Below are positions 34,026-43,619 of a stretch of 64,000 bases of DNA, in pieces. The position numbers and the translations under genes were made by a program. Numbering within the stretch: the stretch's first letter is position 1; each line of letters begins with the position of its first letter. Location of the stretch: NCBI GenBank assembly GCA_001898145.1, contig MKSR01000040.1, positions 806,001 through 870,000 on the forward strand, read 5' to 3'. The stretch is from Dyadobacter sp. 50-39. Its GTDB lineage: Bacteria; Bacteroidota; Bacteroidia; Cytophagales; Spirosomataceae. The notes beneath the pieces were generated by a model. That model saw only the letters and a list, made by a program, of their open reading frames with translations. It was not told the DNA's origin and searched no databases.

Positions 34026-34046
34026 AGGCGTGCTTGCGTTAGTGGT

Positions 34047-34116
34047 GCACGAGCAAAATTAAGGTATTCGTGCTTTGGGCAAATCGGTATTGAAAAAATT
34101 TGCGTTTTCGTGCACG
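34047..34116. promoter_or_regulatory. GCACGA/TCGTGC repeats between Crp-like and sigma genes
   Basis: GCACGA (34047-34052) faces TCGTGC (34068-34073), 15 bp apart, and TCGTGCACG (34108-34116) contains the 8-bp palindrome CGTGCACG. All three lie in the 145-bp divergent gap between the Crp-like and sigma genes, so they may bind the Crp-like protein and affect both promoters. Confidence 0.4.
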
Positions 34117-34170
34117 CGCCGTCAATCATCCGGTGAGAATTACTAAATTCGTTTTTCTCAAGTTATTTCT

Positions 34171-34755
34171 ATGCGCGACGACGACCATCTTTACGATCTG
34201 GAATTGTACAGCCTCGCAAAGTCAGGTGATGAAAACGCCTTTACGAAGCTGTACCGCCGTCACTGGCAGAGCCTGTTCAACGGGGCTTACAAGCGGCTGC
34301 AATGCAAAGACCAGTCGCAGGACATCGTCCAGAACATATTCATTGATTTTTGGGAAAGAAGAAATTCCCTCGACGTGGGCAATGTGCAGGCCTACCTGCA
34401 TACGGCCGTGCGCTTCCAGGTTTTCAAATACACCGCCCGCCAACCGCAGAATGCCCGGCTCCTGCACAGCTTCGAAGCAAGCCTGGCGGCCGCAGGCCAC
34501 GCAGACGATGCCATACTCGAAGAAGAAATCCTTACCCTGCTGAGCCTGTGGATCAACGCACTGCCCCTCAAACGACGTGAAATTTTCCTGCAACACTATT
34601 TTGAGGGCCTGTCGACGTCCGAAATCGCCGCTCGGCTCGACATCGCCCAGAAAACGGTCCAGAACCAGCTCAATACGGCGACCGCCGAATTGCGCATGAA
34701 GTTTGATAAAATTCTGTGTATCGACCTCGTTGCATTCGCAATTTTCTTCCAGTAA
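34171..34755 (+). CDS. ECF RNA polymerase sigma factor, Bacteroidetes type
   Basis: 194 residues. Region 2 is about 12-90 (AFTKLYRRHWQSLFNGAYKR, then DIVQNIFIDFWERRN) and region 4 about 128-180 (ALPLKRREIFLQHYFEGLST, then SEIAARLDIAQKTVQNQLNT). This is the sigma type that in Bacteroidota pairs with FecR anti-sigma factors and STN-containing SusC transporters. Here the FecR gene begins 132 bp downstream and the SusC (36277) has an STN domain, so the three form one signalling unit. It should drive transcription of the pair-2 transporter when substrate is sensed. Confidence 0.95.
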   Translation: MRDDDHLYDLELYSLAKSGDENAFTKLYRRHWQSLFNGAYKRLQCKDQSQDIVQNIFIDFWERRNSLDVGNVQAYLHTAVRFQVFKYTARQPQNARLLHSFEASLAAAGHADDAILEEEILTLLSLWINALPLKRREIFLQHYFEGLSTSEIAARLDIAQKTVQNQLNTATAELRMKFDKILCIDLVAFAIFFQ

Positions 34756-34887
34756 TCCCTCCTGATCGTTTTTATTCGGTCATTTTCAAAAAATTTAGAA
34801 AAAAATCCCGGTTCGATTTGGGAGTAAGGCAGGCCTTGCGGTACATGTACGAAAGAACGGTACCGAATACTGCCGTCCACCCTTATC

Positions 34888-36084
34888 ATGAAAGCATTTG
34901 ACGGCAAGGAGGATCTCCTGAAAATGGTCCGGAAATACCTGAGCGGCACAGCCAGCGAAAGCGAGCGGGCGTTCCTGGAAAAGTGGTATCAGCACCAGGA
35001 GCATGAGCACGACCTGCTGGACCACTATGCCGATCACGACCGGGCTGCATTAGGCAATGAGATGGAGGCAAATATCCTGCGCAGGATCGGGCGCGGTCCC
35101 GAGAAGCGGCGGTCGCTATTCTCCTGGCCGCGCCTCGCTGCTGCGGCTGCGGTGGTATTGATGGCGTTTGGCGCCTGGTACTACGTAATGCACCAGTACG
35201 AAAACAAGCCGCAACGTGTCGCCCGCAAACCGACAGACTTCGCACCCGGCGGAGATCGTGCCGTGCTTACACTTGCCGACGGCACGACGATCGTGCTCGA
35301 CAGTGCTGCCCGGGGACGCATTGCCAGCCAGGGAAATGCCACTATCCTGAAAAACTCGGAGGGAGAACTCGCCTACCAGGTCGGCGAAAGCACGCAGGCG
35401 ATCACCGGCACAAACACGATCAGCACACCGGCCGGCGGGCAATACAGCATCAGACTTCCCGACGGCACCCAGGTATGGCTCAACGCCAGATCCTCCATTA
35501 CATTTCCCACCGCATTTGCCGGCAACGAGCGCCGCGTGCGGGTGCAGGGGGAAGTATATTTTGAAGTGCAGAAGAAAAAGGAGCAACCGTTTGTCGTAGA
35601 TGTGGATGGCAGGCAGCAGGTGATCGTGACGGGCACCCATTTCAATGTGAACGCCTACACCGACGAACCGGAAATACACACTACCCTATTGGAGGGGGCC
35701 GTGAGTGTGACGGCAGCAAGGACGGGCAGTGAGCCACTGCAACTCGTCCCCGGCGAGCAGGCCAGCCTGCGCACGAACGGCAGCCTGCGGAAGGCCGTGG
35801 TGGATGTGAACGAAACGGTAGCCTGGAAAAATGGGCTTTTCCAATTCCGTGAAACACCCCTGGCGACCATCATGCGGGATATAGAGCGGTGGTATAATGT
35901 GGAAGTCACCTATCCCCAAGGCATTCCGGCCAAGCGGTTTTCAGGAAAGCTGCGACGCAACTCCAAAGCTTCCGAGATACTCGAAATCTTAAAATTCGCG
36001 GGCGTCAATTTCCGCATTGAAGGAAGTGATATACCGGAATACAGCGGCAGGATCGTCGTGTTGCCGGGCGAAAAGAGCCTATAA
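34888..36084 (+). CDS. FecR-family anti-sigma factor
   Basis: 398 residues. A cytoplasmic N-terminal helix region (1-75, LLKMVRKYLSGTASESERAF) is followed by one membrane helix (about 82-98, LAAAAAVVLMAFGAWYYVM). The periplasmic FecR domain spans about 130-240 (STPAGGQYSIRLPDGTQVWL, RVRVQGEVYFEVQKKKEQPF, GTHFNVNAYTDEPEIHTTLL). The C-terminal DUF4974 domain (about 310-385) begins FRETPLATIMRDIERWYNVE. It holds the ECF sigma factor at the inner membrane and releases it when the STN domain of the loaded SusC touches its periplasmic part. Gene order sigma-FecR-SusC-SusD is the standard one. Confidence 0.95.
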   Translation: MKAFDGKEDLLKMVRKYLSGTASESERAFLEKWYQHQEHEHDLLDHYADHDRAALGNEMEANILRRIGRGPEKRRSLFSWPRLAAAAAVVLMAFGAWYYVMHQYENKPQRVARKPTDFAPGGDRAVLTLADGTTIVLDSAARGRIASQGNATILKNSEGELAYQVGESTQAITGTNTISTPAGGQYSIRLPDGTQVWLNARSSITFPTAFAGNERRVRVQGEVYFEVQKKKEQPFVVDVDGRQQVIVTGTHFNVNAYTDEPEIHTTLLEGAVSVTAARTGSEPLQLVPGEQASLRTNGSLRKAVVDVNETVAWKNGLFQFRETPLATIMRDIERWYNVEVTYPQGIPAKRFSGKLRRNSKASEILEILKFAGVNFRIEGSDIPEYSGRIVVLPGEKSL

Positions 36085-36276
36085 TCCAGATTGCTTTTTC
36101 ACCAAACCTACCTTTTTATGACAGCATATTTACGAAGCCCTTAGCCCCAGCCCCCGGTTACAGAAAAAAACCGCAGACGTGCTCGAACCACATCTACGGC
36201 GACGTTCAGGCTAACCGCCACGGCAATGCCGTGCAAGAATCTCACATCTTTTATTAACCCAAACTTTGTAAATGTA

Positions 36277-39200
36277 ATGAATTTTCATTCAGAAGGGAAG
36301 ACTGTGCCCGATGCACAGCGGGGTTTTCCATGCCTTATCAAAGGCCTTTCGAAACCAACGCGCATCTCAACGTTATCCAAGGACCAGATTATTATGCGCC
36401 TCAATTTAATCACGGTGATGCTGATCGCCCTGCTGGTCCGCGTGCAGGCAGGGAGTTTTGCGCAGCCCATTACGCTCTCGGAAAAAAATGCGCCCATTGA
36501 GCGCGTTTTCGGTGTAATAGAGGCACAGAGCGGACATATTTTCTTCTACGACAGCGAGGATGTACGCGGCCTGAGGGTGAGCGTGAACATGAAGAACGCC
36601 TCTCTTCAGGAAACATTGAAACAATGCTTCCAGGGACTGCCGCTGGCCTACAAGGTGGTGGACAAAACGGTGGTAGTCAGAAAACTGGACCATCCTGCGC
36701 CAAAAGCACCGGAAGTTCAGCCTGTATCTTCGGCCAACGAGGTCCGGGCGGAGATCCGCATCACCGGTAAGGTGCTCGACGACAAGGGCGACGCATTGCC
36801 CGGTGTGAGTATCCTGCTTAAAGGTTCCAGCCAGGGCACATCATCCGATATCGACGGCAACTGGGAAATCTCCGTACCGGAAAAGGGTGCGATCCTGGTT
36901 TTCAGCTTCGTCGGTTTCACCACGCAGGAAGTGACCGTCGGCAGTCAATCGGTCATGAACATCACCATGGCCCCGGACATCCGCGGGCTGGAAGAGCTGG
37001 TCGTGGTGGGTTACGGCGCGCAAAAGAAAGTGAACCTCACCGGCGCCATTACCTCGGTGAATTCGGTGGATCTGAACAACCAGTCGGCGTCCAACCTCTC
37101 CAACACGCTCGCTGGCCGCGCGCCGGGCGTGAATGTGACGAACACCTCCGGCCTCTCGGGGGCATCGTCGTCCATCCGCATGCGGGGAAGTTTCGGCGAT
37201 CCGCTTTACGTGATCGACGGCATCGTGCGCGACAAGGATGCGTTCGACGTGCTGGAAGCCAACGAGATCGACCAGATGAACTTTCTCAAAGACGCTGCTA
37301 CGGCATCCATTTACGGTTCCCGCGCAGGCAACGGGGTGGTGATGGTCACGACCAAATCCGGTGTTCAGCAGAAGCCGACATTCAATTTTCAGTCCAACTA
37401 CTCTACCAACCGGCCTACCCAGACGCTGCTTTCCGACCTGACCACCGCCGAGGACGAGCTTATTTACCAGAACCGCGTGGCCCAGTTCAACGGTACGCCG
37501 ATCCCGAACGGGCAGCGCGAGTTTGACTATTTCAAAGACAAGCGGTACAATGTGCACGATTTTATCTGGCAAAATCCTTACAGTCACCGGCATTCACTAA
37601 GCGTAACGGGCGGCGACAAGAAGATCACCTACTACTCGCTGCTGAGCTACCGGGGCGAGGAAGGCTCCTACAAAAGCCTCGAAAACAGCAAATTCAACCT
37701 GCGTACCAATGTGACGGCCCAAATCAATGACGCGGTGAAAGTGGGGCTCAACATCGCGGCATACCAGCAGAATTTCGACCGTTTCTACTGGCCTTTCACC
37801 GGAGACGACGATTTCGACGTGTCGGACTTGTACCGGGTGACATTCAACTGGCCCAAGCTTTATCCGTTCTACACCACTGCCGACGGTACCCCCGCCAATT
37901 CCCCTACCGCCTTTCCCGTGCAGACGCCGATGGGCAGCTGGCAGGCATGGAGCGTGATCGACCAGGTGATCGGCGACCGCTACATCAAGACCCGCAACCG
38001 GAACATGAACTCCATTTTAACCCTCGATATCAAGCTCGACAAGCTTACTCCCGGGCTTTCTACCAAGGTGATGGGCAACTACATTGCCGAGGATTTCATG
38101 CGGAAGAAATACATGACCTTCCAGAAAAACTATGTTTTCAACCAGGCCGATCCGAACGGCAACCGGTTCATACCCGGAGCACCCGATGAAAGCAAAATCA
38201 ACATTTTTACATTCAGCCAGAACCAGCCGTTCCTGAACTACAACATTGCTACCGGGTGGAGCTACCAGTTCGACTGGTTCCTGAATTACAGCCGTACCTT
38301 CGGGAAACACGGCGTGGACGGCCTCGTGGTGTTCGAGCAGGCACAGAATGGCTACTATTCGGCTGGCGCGCAGTTGGAGGAGCCCCTTACCGCTTACGAC
38401 CAGCCATTTGTGTATTCCACCGACACCCAGCGGCGTAACGGCAGCGCCTACGAGGAAATCGGGGCGAGGCAGTCGTGGATCGGCCGTTTCAACTACAACT
38501 TCGACAGCCGGTACATTGCCGAATTCTCGTTCCGCTACGACGGCAATACGCTTTTCCCGAAAGGAAAGCGTTGGGGCTTTTTCCCCTCCGTGTCCGCAGC
38601 GTGGCGCATTTCGGAGGAGCAGTTCATGAAAAACAGCACTTCGTTTCTCGACGACCTCAAACTGCGCCTCTCCTACGGAACCACGGGTAACGACCTGGAT
38701 GTAAACAATGAAAAGATCCGGCCTTTTTCATACAGCTACCGCTACCAGAATGCAGGCAGCTACATTTTCGGGGATAAGCTTTACCAAAGCATTGCGCCCG
38801 GCGCTACCCCCAACCCGAACCTGACCTGGGCAACGTCGACGACCTACAATGCGGGTCTGGATTTTGGCTTCCTCAAAAACCGTCTCTACGGAACGCTGGA
38901 TGTGTTTTTGAAAAAAGAAACGAATATCCTCGGCTCGCGTGTGGTGACGCTGCCGGATAACTACGGCCAGAGCCTGGCCCCTGAAAACTACGCGGCCCGG
39001 TCGTGGCGAGGCGGCGAGCTGTTTCTGGAATGGCGCGACAAGGCGTTCGACAACCAGGTGAATTATTCCATTAATGCCAATGTGGGCTATTCCAAAGACC
39101 GCTGGGATGTTCTCGACGAATCGGCCGCATTCCAGCCCGGCGGCAACCGCCACTTCCAGAGCCAGGTAGGCCAGCCTGCCAACCGCATTATCGGCTTGAA

Positions 39201-39873
39201 GACCCTCGGGATGGTGCGCACGCAGGACCAGCTGGACGCATTGCTTGCCTCGGGCTTGAAACAATATGGCCGGAATCCTTATCTGGGCGGCTTGTATTTC
39301 GAAGATTTCCGCGGGGATGGATACACGGCGGGGCCTGACGGCAAGATCGACGGAAACGACATTCAGGTGCTTTCCACCAATGCCACACCGCGCATCAACT
39401 TTGGTTTCGGTTTCAATGTATCCTACAAAGGGCTTGCGATCAATTCGCATTTCCAGGGCGTGGGCGCTTACGACCGCATTATCAGCAACCAGGAAGGCGA
39501 AGGCATGCGCCAGCATGGCGGTACCGTGAGGCCCTACTACCCTATCTGGGCCGACGACGTGTGGACGCCGGAAAACCCGAATGCCAAATATCCGCGGCCG
39601 ATCGGGCAGAACTGGTACGAGTCGGGTACCGGTGCCACTTCGTTCTGGATCCGCAACGGCGCCTACCTGCGGCTTAAAAACCTGAACATTGCCTACAACA
39701 TTCCGAAAAAATGGGCTTCCATGCTCAAACTGGGCAGCCTGCAAGTTTACGCGAACGGTACCAACCTGTTTGCGATCTCCAAAGTGAAGGAATTCCATGA
39801 TCCGGAGCAGAAAAATTACGATTCGTTCCCGATCATGAAAACCTATACCGTTGGTCTCGATCTCAAATTCTAA
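36277..39873 (+). CDS. SusC/RagA-family transporter with STN signalling domain (pair 2)
   Basis: 1198 residues from the Met at 36277; the internal Met at 36394, directly before the signal helix, is an alternative. The order is: signal helix (about 42-60), STN domain (about 68-140, with IFFYDSEDVRGLRVSVNM), carboxypeptidase-like domain (about 160-235), signature LEELVVVGYGAQKKVNLTGA, plug, and barrel ending in VGLDLKF. The STN domain passes the signal of a filled transporter to FecR, which fits the sigma/FecR genes upstream. It takes up an unknown glycan or oligosaccharide with its SusD. The 190-bp gap upstream holds the small palindrome CACGGCAATGCCGTG (36219-36233). Confidence 0.95.
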   Translation: MNFHSEGKTVPDAQRGFPCLIKGLSKPTRISTLSKDQIIMRLNLITVMLIALLVRVQAGSFAQPITLSEKNAPIERVFGVIEAQSGHIFFYDSEDVRGLRVSVNMKNASLQETLKQCFQGLPLAYKVVDKTVVVRKLDHPAPKAPEVQPVSSANEVRAEIRITGKVLDDKGDALPGVSILLKGSSQGTSSDIDGNWEISVPEKGAILVFSFVGFTTQEVTVGSQSVMNITMAPDIRGLEELVVVGYGAQKKVNLTGAITSVNSVDLNNQSASNLSNTLAGRAPGVNVTNTSGLSGASSSIRMRGSFGDPLYVIDGIVRDKDAFDVLEANEIDQMNFLKDAATASIYGSRAGNGVVMVTTKSGVQQKPTFNFQSNYSTNRPTQTLLSDLTTAEDELIYQNRVAQFNGTPIPNGQREFDYFKDKRYNVHDFIWQNPYSHRHSLSVTGGDKKITYYSLLSYRGEEGSYKSLENSKFNLRTNVTAQINDAVKVGLNIAAYQQNFDRFYWPFTGDDDFDVSDLYRVTFNWPKLYPFYTTADGTPANSPTAFPVQTPMGSWQAWSVIDQVIGDRYIKTRNRNMNSILTLDIKLDKLTPGLSTKVMGNYIAEDFMRKKYMTFQKNYVFNQADPNGNRFIPGAPDESKINIFTFSQNQPFLNYNIATGWSYQFDWFLNYSRTFGKHGVDGLVVFEQAQNGYYSAGAQLEEPLTAYDQPFVYSTDTQRRNGSAYEEIGARQSWIGRFNYNFDSRYIAEFSFRYDGNTLFPKGKRWGFFPSVSAAWRISEEQFMKNSTSFLDDLKLRLSYGTTGNDLDVNNEKIRPFSYSYRYQNAGSYIFGDKLYQSIAPGATPNPNLTWATSTTYNAGLDFGFLKNRLYGTLDVFLKKETNILGSRVVTLPDNYGQSLAPENYAARSWRGGELFLEWRDKAFDNQVNYSINANVGYSKDRWDVLDESAAFQPGGNRHFQSQVGQPANRIIGLKTLGMVRTQDQLDALLASGLKQYGRNPYLGGLYFEDFRGDGYTAGPDGKIDGNDIQVLSTNATPRINFGFGFNVSYKGLAINSHFQGVGAYDRIISNQEGEGMRQHGGTVRPYYPIWADDVWTPENPNAKYPRPIGQNWYESGTGATSFWIRNGAYLRLKNLNIAYNIPKKWASMLKLGSLQVYANGTNLFAISKVKEFHDPEQKNYDSFPIMKTYTVGLDLKF

Positions 39874-39885
39874 GCTGAAAAAGAC

Positions 39886-41649
39886 ATGAAGAAAATATTA
39901 TCCCTGGTCCTCGGTATCTCGCTTTTATGCTCGTCGTGCAACAATGTGCTCGATGTGGAAGACATCAGCAACTACAATCCCGAGCTGGTATGGAACGATG
40001 CCAACCTGGCCAATGCCTATATGGCCAACCTTTACCCGATGTTCGGCAACTGGAATACCGGTGCCGACGCATTCAGCCAGCAACTCGCCGGTATCAACTT
40101 CTACTCCGACCGGATCACCATCACCAACGGAGAGTTCAAGCTGTGGAACTATGGCCGCATTCGGCTGATCAACCAGGCGATCGTGGATGTGAACAAGGGA
40201 AGGCTTTCGGATGCCGTGAAGGCCAACATCACCGCTCAGGCGCTGTTCATGCGGGCCTACACCTATTTTGAAATGGTGAAGTTCCACGGCGGTATTCCCT
40301 ACATTACCGTTCCCCAGGATCGCTACGAGGATGAGCTGGCAGTACCGCGCAACTCCACGGCCGAATGCTTCGACCTGATCGTGAAAGACCTCGACCAGGC
40401 CATGGCCGGCTTGCCGAAAAGGATCGCCCCTACGTCCGGCGACTTCGGGAAGATCGACGGCAATTTTGCGCTGGCATTCAAGGCAAAAGTATTGCTGTGG
40501 AAAGCATCCCCGCAGTTCAATCCGGCAAAACCATTTAACAATGCTTATTGGGCGGCAGCCTACGAGGTGAATAAAAAGGCCTATGAGGACCTGAAAGCAC
40601 AGGGTTATGCGCTGGTGGACAACTATTCGGAAATAGCATTGGCGGAGCGCGGCAAGGAGTCGGTTTTCACGGTGATCAACTCCTACCCTAACAAAGTTGC
40701 CGCGTGGGACAACGGGGTACGCCCGGGATCCGAGAGCCGCGGCCCGGCATCGGCAGTCCCTACCTGGGAATTTATCAAGGAATACCCCATGAAAGACGGG
40801 AAAATGTTCAACGACCCTACCGGTAAATATTTCAAAACAGAGGAAGCATTGCTGCAAAGTTTCTGGAAAGACCGCGATCCGCGTTTTGATAAATCCATCG
40901 TCTGGAATGGCAAAGTGTATGAGGTTTCGGGCAAGGCAGGCAAGCGGCAATACACCGCATTGGGCGTCGCACACGAGCTGGACGACTACGGGGTGAACCC
41001 GAAAGCGGGCGTCAACTCCACCAATCTGGATCGCTATACCGGTTTTTTTGTACTAAAAAACAGCCTGTTGAAGCTGGCCCAGGCGGAAGTAGAGCAGTAT
41101 GACGTAGACTACGTGGCGATGCGGTTTGCAGAAGTAATGCTCAATTACGCCGAAACCGCCAACGAAACCGGAAAAATGAACGAGGCGCTCGACATCCTCC
41201 GGCAGATCCGGAAACGTGCCGGGATAGAGGCAGGCAGCGACGGCAACTATGGCATTTCGGCCGCTAATACCGCCGCCATGCGGGAGGCGATCCTGGCAGA
41301 ACGCAACGTAGAGCTCGCTTTTGAAGGCCACCGGTTCTACGATCTTCGCCGCCTGCGCATGCTCGACCGCCTCGACGGCACCACCAAACACGGCGTGGAA
41401 GCGATTGCCGTCCTGCCGAACGGCCAGGATATGCCTATCGGCGAAGCACGTGAAAAGGCTAACAAATATGAGCTGGTTGAAAGCAATTTCAAATACAGCC
41501 TGCTGCAAGTGCCCCGCTCGGGCGTGAAGGTGAATGTCGTGCCGGACAAATATTATTTCTTCCCCATCCAGCGCGACATCCTCGACCGGAACAAGGCGCT
41601 CGAACAGAATAAGGATTGGGGCGGCACATTCGATCCTACGCTGCCTTAA
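39886..41649 (+). CDS. SusD/RagB-family lipoprotein (pair 2)
   Basis: 587 residues, lipoprotein signal MKKILSLVLGISLLCSSC. It starts 12 bp after SusC stops. Typical parts are the early helix ALFMRAYTYFEMVKFHGGIP (near 120-139), the RagB region VAMRFAEVMLNYAETANETG (near 408-427), the ERNVELAFEGHRFYDLRRLR motif (near 472-491), and the closing QNKDWGGTF. It is the surface-exposed substrate-binding lid of the SusC transporter. A perfect hairpin follows the stop (41673-41704), so the PQQ dehydrogenase further on is probably a separate or read-through transcript. Confidence 0.95.
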   Translation: MKKILSLVLGISLLCSSCNNVLDVEDISNYNPELVWNDANLANAYMANLYPMFGNWNTGADAFSQQLAGINFYSDRITITNGEFKLWNYGRIRLINQAIVDVNKGRLSDAVKANITAQALFMRAYTYFEMVKFHGGIPYITVPQDRYEDELAVPRNSTAECFDLIVKDLDQAMAGLPKRIAPTSGDFGKIDGNFALAFKAKVLLWKASPQFNPAKPFNNAYWAAAYEVNKKAYEDLKAQGYALVDNYSEIALAERGKESVFTVINSYPNKVAAWDNGVRPGSESRGPASAVPTWEFIKEYPMKDGKMFNDPTGKYFKTEEALLQSFWKDRDPRFDKSIVWNGKVYEVSGKAGKRQYTALGVAHELDDYGVNPKAGVNSTNLDRYTGFFVLKNSLLKLAQAEVEQYDVDYVAMRFAEVMLNYAETANETGKMNEALDILRQIRKRAGIEAGSDGNYGISAANTAAMREAILAERNVELAFEGHRFYDLRRLRMLDRLDGTTKHGVEAIAVLPNGQDMPIGEAREKANKYELVESNFKYSLLQVPRSGVKVNVVPDKYYFFPIQRDILDRNKALEQNKDWGGTFDPTLP

Positions 41650-41672
41650 TGGTGCAAATTCACTCACTTTTA

Positions 41673-41704
41673 CCAAAGCCGGGAGAGTTTTCTTCCGGCT
41701 TTGG
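41673..41704 (+). terminator. Hairpin after SusD of pair 2
   Basis: CCAAAGCCGG (41673-41682) pairs perfectly with CCGGCTTTGG (41695-41704) over a 12-base loop that contains TTTTC. Only CGTTT follows, so it is a weak intrinsic terminator or an attenuator before the dehydrogenase gene. Confidence 0.6.
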
Positions 41705-41785
41705 CGTTTCGTTGTGGATGAAATAAGTAAATTCGCAACAGTCCCGTATCCAACTCGGGGCTTTAAGACTAAACTTCCTGATAAA

Positions 41786-42997
41786 ATGAAATTCGCAATC
41801 CACGCGCTCGTTGCCAGCGCAGCCATGGCCCTGGCACCATCCCTTTCGATCGCCCAGCAAGCCGCTGCCGGCGCCCCGGTCGAAACCAAAAAGGCTAATT
41901 CCGAGTACAAACCTGCATTCGCCGGACAAACCCGCATCGGCTCCGTCGTGACCAAGACCCCGTACGAGGGTAAGGTGCTGACATCGTCTCTTGAACGGCC
42001 GTGGGGCATCGCTGTCCTGCCCGACGGCAAGTTTATCGTAACCGAAAAAGGGGGAACGATGCGCATCGTATCCGCCACCGGCGAGGTGGGCAAACCGATC
42101 GACGGCGTACCCAAAGTGAATAGCGAAGGCCAGGGCGGCCTCCTGGGCATTACCCTGGACCCGGCATTTGCACAAAACAGAATGGTATACTGGGCATTTT
42201 CAGAGCCGCTCGCAGACGGTAACCTGACGGCCGTGGCCAAAGGCAAGCTGTCTGCCGACGGTAGCAAGCTGGAAAACGTAAAAGTGATTTACCAGGCGAC
42301 ACCGGCCTATAAAGGCACACTGCATTACGGCGGCCGAGTGAAATTCGCGAAAGACGGAAACCTCTTCGTATCCACCGGCGAGCGTTCCGACCTCGTCACC
42401 CGCCCGCAGGCGCAGGACCTCAACTCGGGACTGGGTAAAGTGATCCGCATTACCACGGATGGAAAGCCGGCCAAAGGCAATCCATTCATCGGCAAAGCCG
42501 ACGCGCGCCCGGAACTGTACTCTTACGGACACCGCAATGTGCAGGGGCTGGCGATCAACCCGGTTACAGGCGATTTGTGGGAAACCGAGTTTGGCCCGAG
42601 AGGCGGTGACGAAATCAACCGCGTATTGCCGGGCAAGAACTATGGCTGGCCGACCATCACCTACGGAATCGAATACAGCGGTAAGCAGATCGGCGACGTG
42701 ATCCAGCAAAAAGAAGGCATGGAACAGCCTGTTTATTACTACGACCCGGTGATTTCTCCGAGCGGCATTACATTCTACGATGGTAAACAGATCCCTGAAT
42801 GGAAGAACAACCTGTTCATTTCGTCCCTCAGCGGCATGCATGTTTGCAGGATCGTGCTCAAAGACAACAAAGTTGTAGGTGAAGAAAGATTGCTGGCCGG
42901 CGAAAACCAGCGCTTCCGCGACATTACCGAAGGGCAGGACGGAGCACTTTACGCCGTCACCGACCAGGGCAGACTCTATAAAATCGGCAAGAAATAA
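41786..42997 (+). CDS. PQQ-dependent sugar dehydrogenase (soluble GDH/YliI family), exported
   Basis: 403 residues from MKFAIHALVASAAMALAPSL. The long open frame upstream (from 41534) is in SusD and is not used. A signal peptide is cut near SIAQQ. The six-bladed propeller shows SLERPWGIAVLPDGKFIVTE, GGLLGITLDPAFAQNRMVYW, LHYGGRVKFAKDGNLFVSTG, SYGHRNVQGLAINP and FGPRGGDEINRVLPGKNYGW, the PQQ and metal-binding region of the family. It oxidises aldoses such as glucose in the periplasm if PQQ is supplied. No pqq genes are in the window, so the cofactor must come from elsewhere. It is closed by the terminator at 43040. Confidence 0.92.
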   Translation: MKFAIHALVASAAMALAPSLSIAQQAAAGAPVETKKANSEYKPAFAGQTRIGSVVTKTPYEGKVLTSSLERPWGIAVLPDGKFIVTEKGGTMRIVSATGEVGKPIDGVPKVNSEGQGGLLGITLDPAFAQNRMVYWAFSEPLADGNLTAVAKGKLSADGSKLENVKVIYQATPAYKGTLHYGGRVKFAKDGNLFVSTGERSDLVTRPQAQDLNSGLGKVIRITTDGKPAKGNPFIGKADARPELYSYGHRNVQGLAINPVTGDLWETEFGPRGGDEINRVLPGKNYGWPTITYGIEYSGKQIGDVIQQKEGMEQPVYYYDPVISPSGITFYDGKQIPEWKNNLFISSLSGMHVCRIVLKDNKVVGEERLLAGENQRFRDITEGQDGALYAVTDQGRLYKIGKK

Positions 42998-43039
42998 GGC
43001 TCCGGGCGCTCGCGGCCGACATCCTCATTTAAGCAGCAT

Positions 43040-43089
43040 CACCCGCTGTATGGATAACGAAGTGGTTATCTATACAGCGGGTGTTTTTT
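43040..43089 (+). terminator. Strong terminator after the sugar dehydrogenase
   Basis: CACCCGCTGTAT (43040-43051) pairs with ATACAGCGGGTG (43072-43083), and GATAAC/GTTATC inside extend the stem to about 18 bp with one mismatch and a six-base loop, followed by six T residues (43084-43089). Confidence 0.9.
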
Positions 43090-43139
43090 CCTGCCAGCTT
43101 GGTACAGTTATTGCTGACTTCCTTCAAAATGTGACTGTT

Positions 43140-43616
43140 ATGGAAAACATAAAACCCATTGTTCAACAGGTGATCAAGATCTGGCGGCTTCATAAGACGC
43201 TGCAACTGACGCTCAAGGTAGCCATGCGCCAGGAAATTCCGTTCCGGCTGCGCACGGTGCTGAGCCGTGATTATATGGTGGTTTCTGTATTGAAAAAAGA
43301 AATGGCCAACCTGTACGATGCGCTTAAATGCTGTATGCAGGATGCGTGTATCACCCGACCCGATACCAAAGCCACGATGGTAATGGATGTGAAGGGCAAT
43401 GTGAAGCTGGCACTGAATAAGATTGTGAATGTACACAGGCAGATCATCACCGAATATGAGGCGCTCTTCGGACTGGCCGAAGGCAGCAACCTTAACCTTT
43501 CACTGCTCCGGCAACACCGGAAACAAATGGCGACGATGACCGATGATCTTACGGACCTATCGAAGGTTCTGTTACCGGAAGATCATCGTCAAACGCATGT
43601 TTCGCTGGGGCGGTGA
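43140..43616 (+). CDS. Hypothetical helical protein
   Basis: 158 residues from MENIKPIVQQVIKIWRLHKT. The frame is open upstream through the terminator and the dehydrogenase, but not as a real gene. Helices of 20-30 residues are predicted throughout, with amphipathic patterns LQLTLKVAMRQEIPFRLRTV, SVLKKEMANLYDALKCCMQD and ALNKIVNVHRQIITEYEALF; it could be a four-helix bundle. There is no signal peptide. I do not recognise a family. The next gene converges with only 3 bp between stops. Confidence 0.6.
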   Translation: MENIKPIVQQVIKIWRLHKTLQLTLKVAMRQEIPFRLRTVLSRDYMVVSVLKKEMANLYDALKCCMQDACITRPDTKATMVMDVKGNVKLALNKIVNVHRQIITEYEALFGLAEGSNLNLSLLRQHRKQMATMTDDLTDLSKVLLPEDHRQTHVSLGR

Positions 43617-43619
43617 CGC

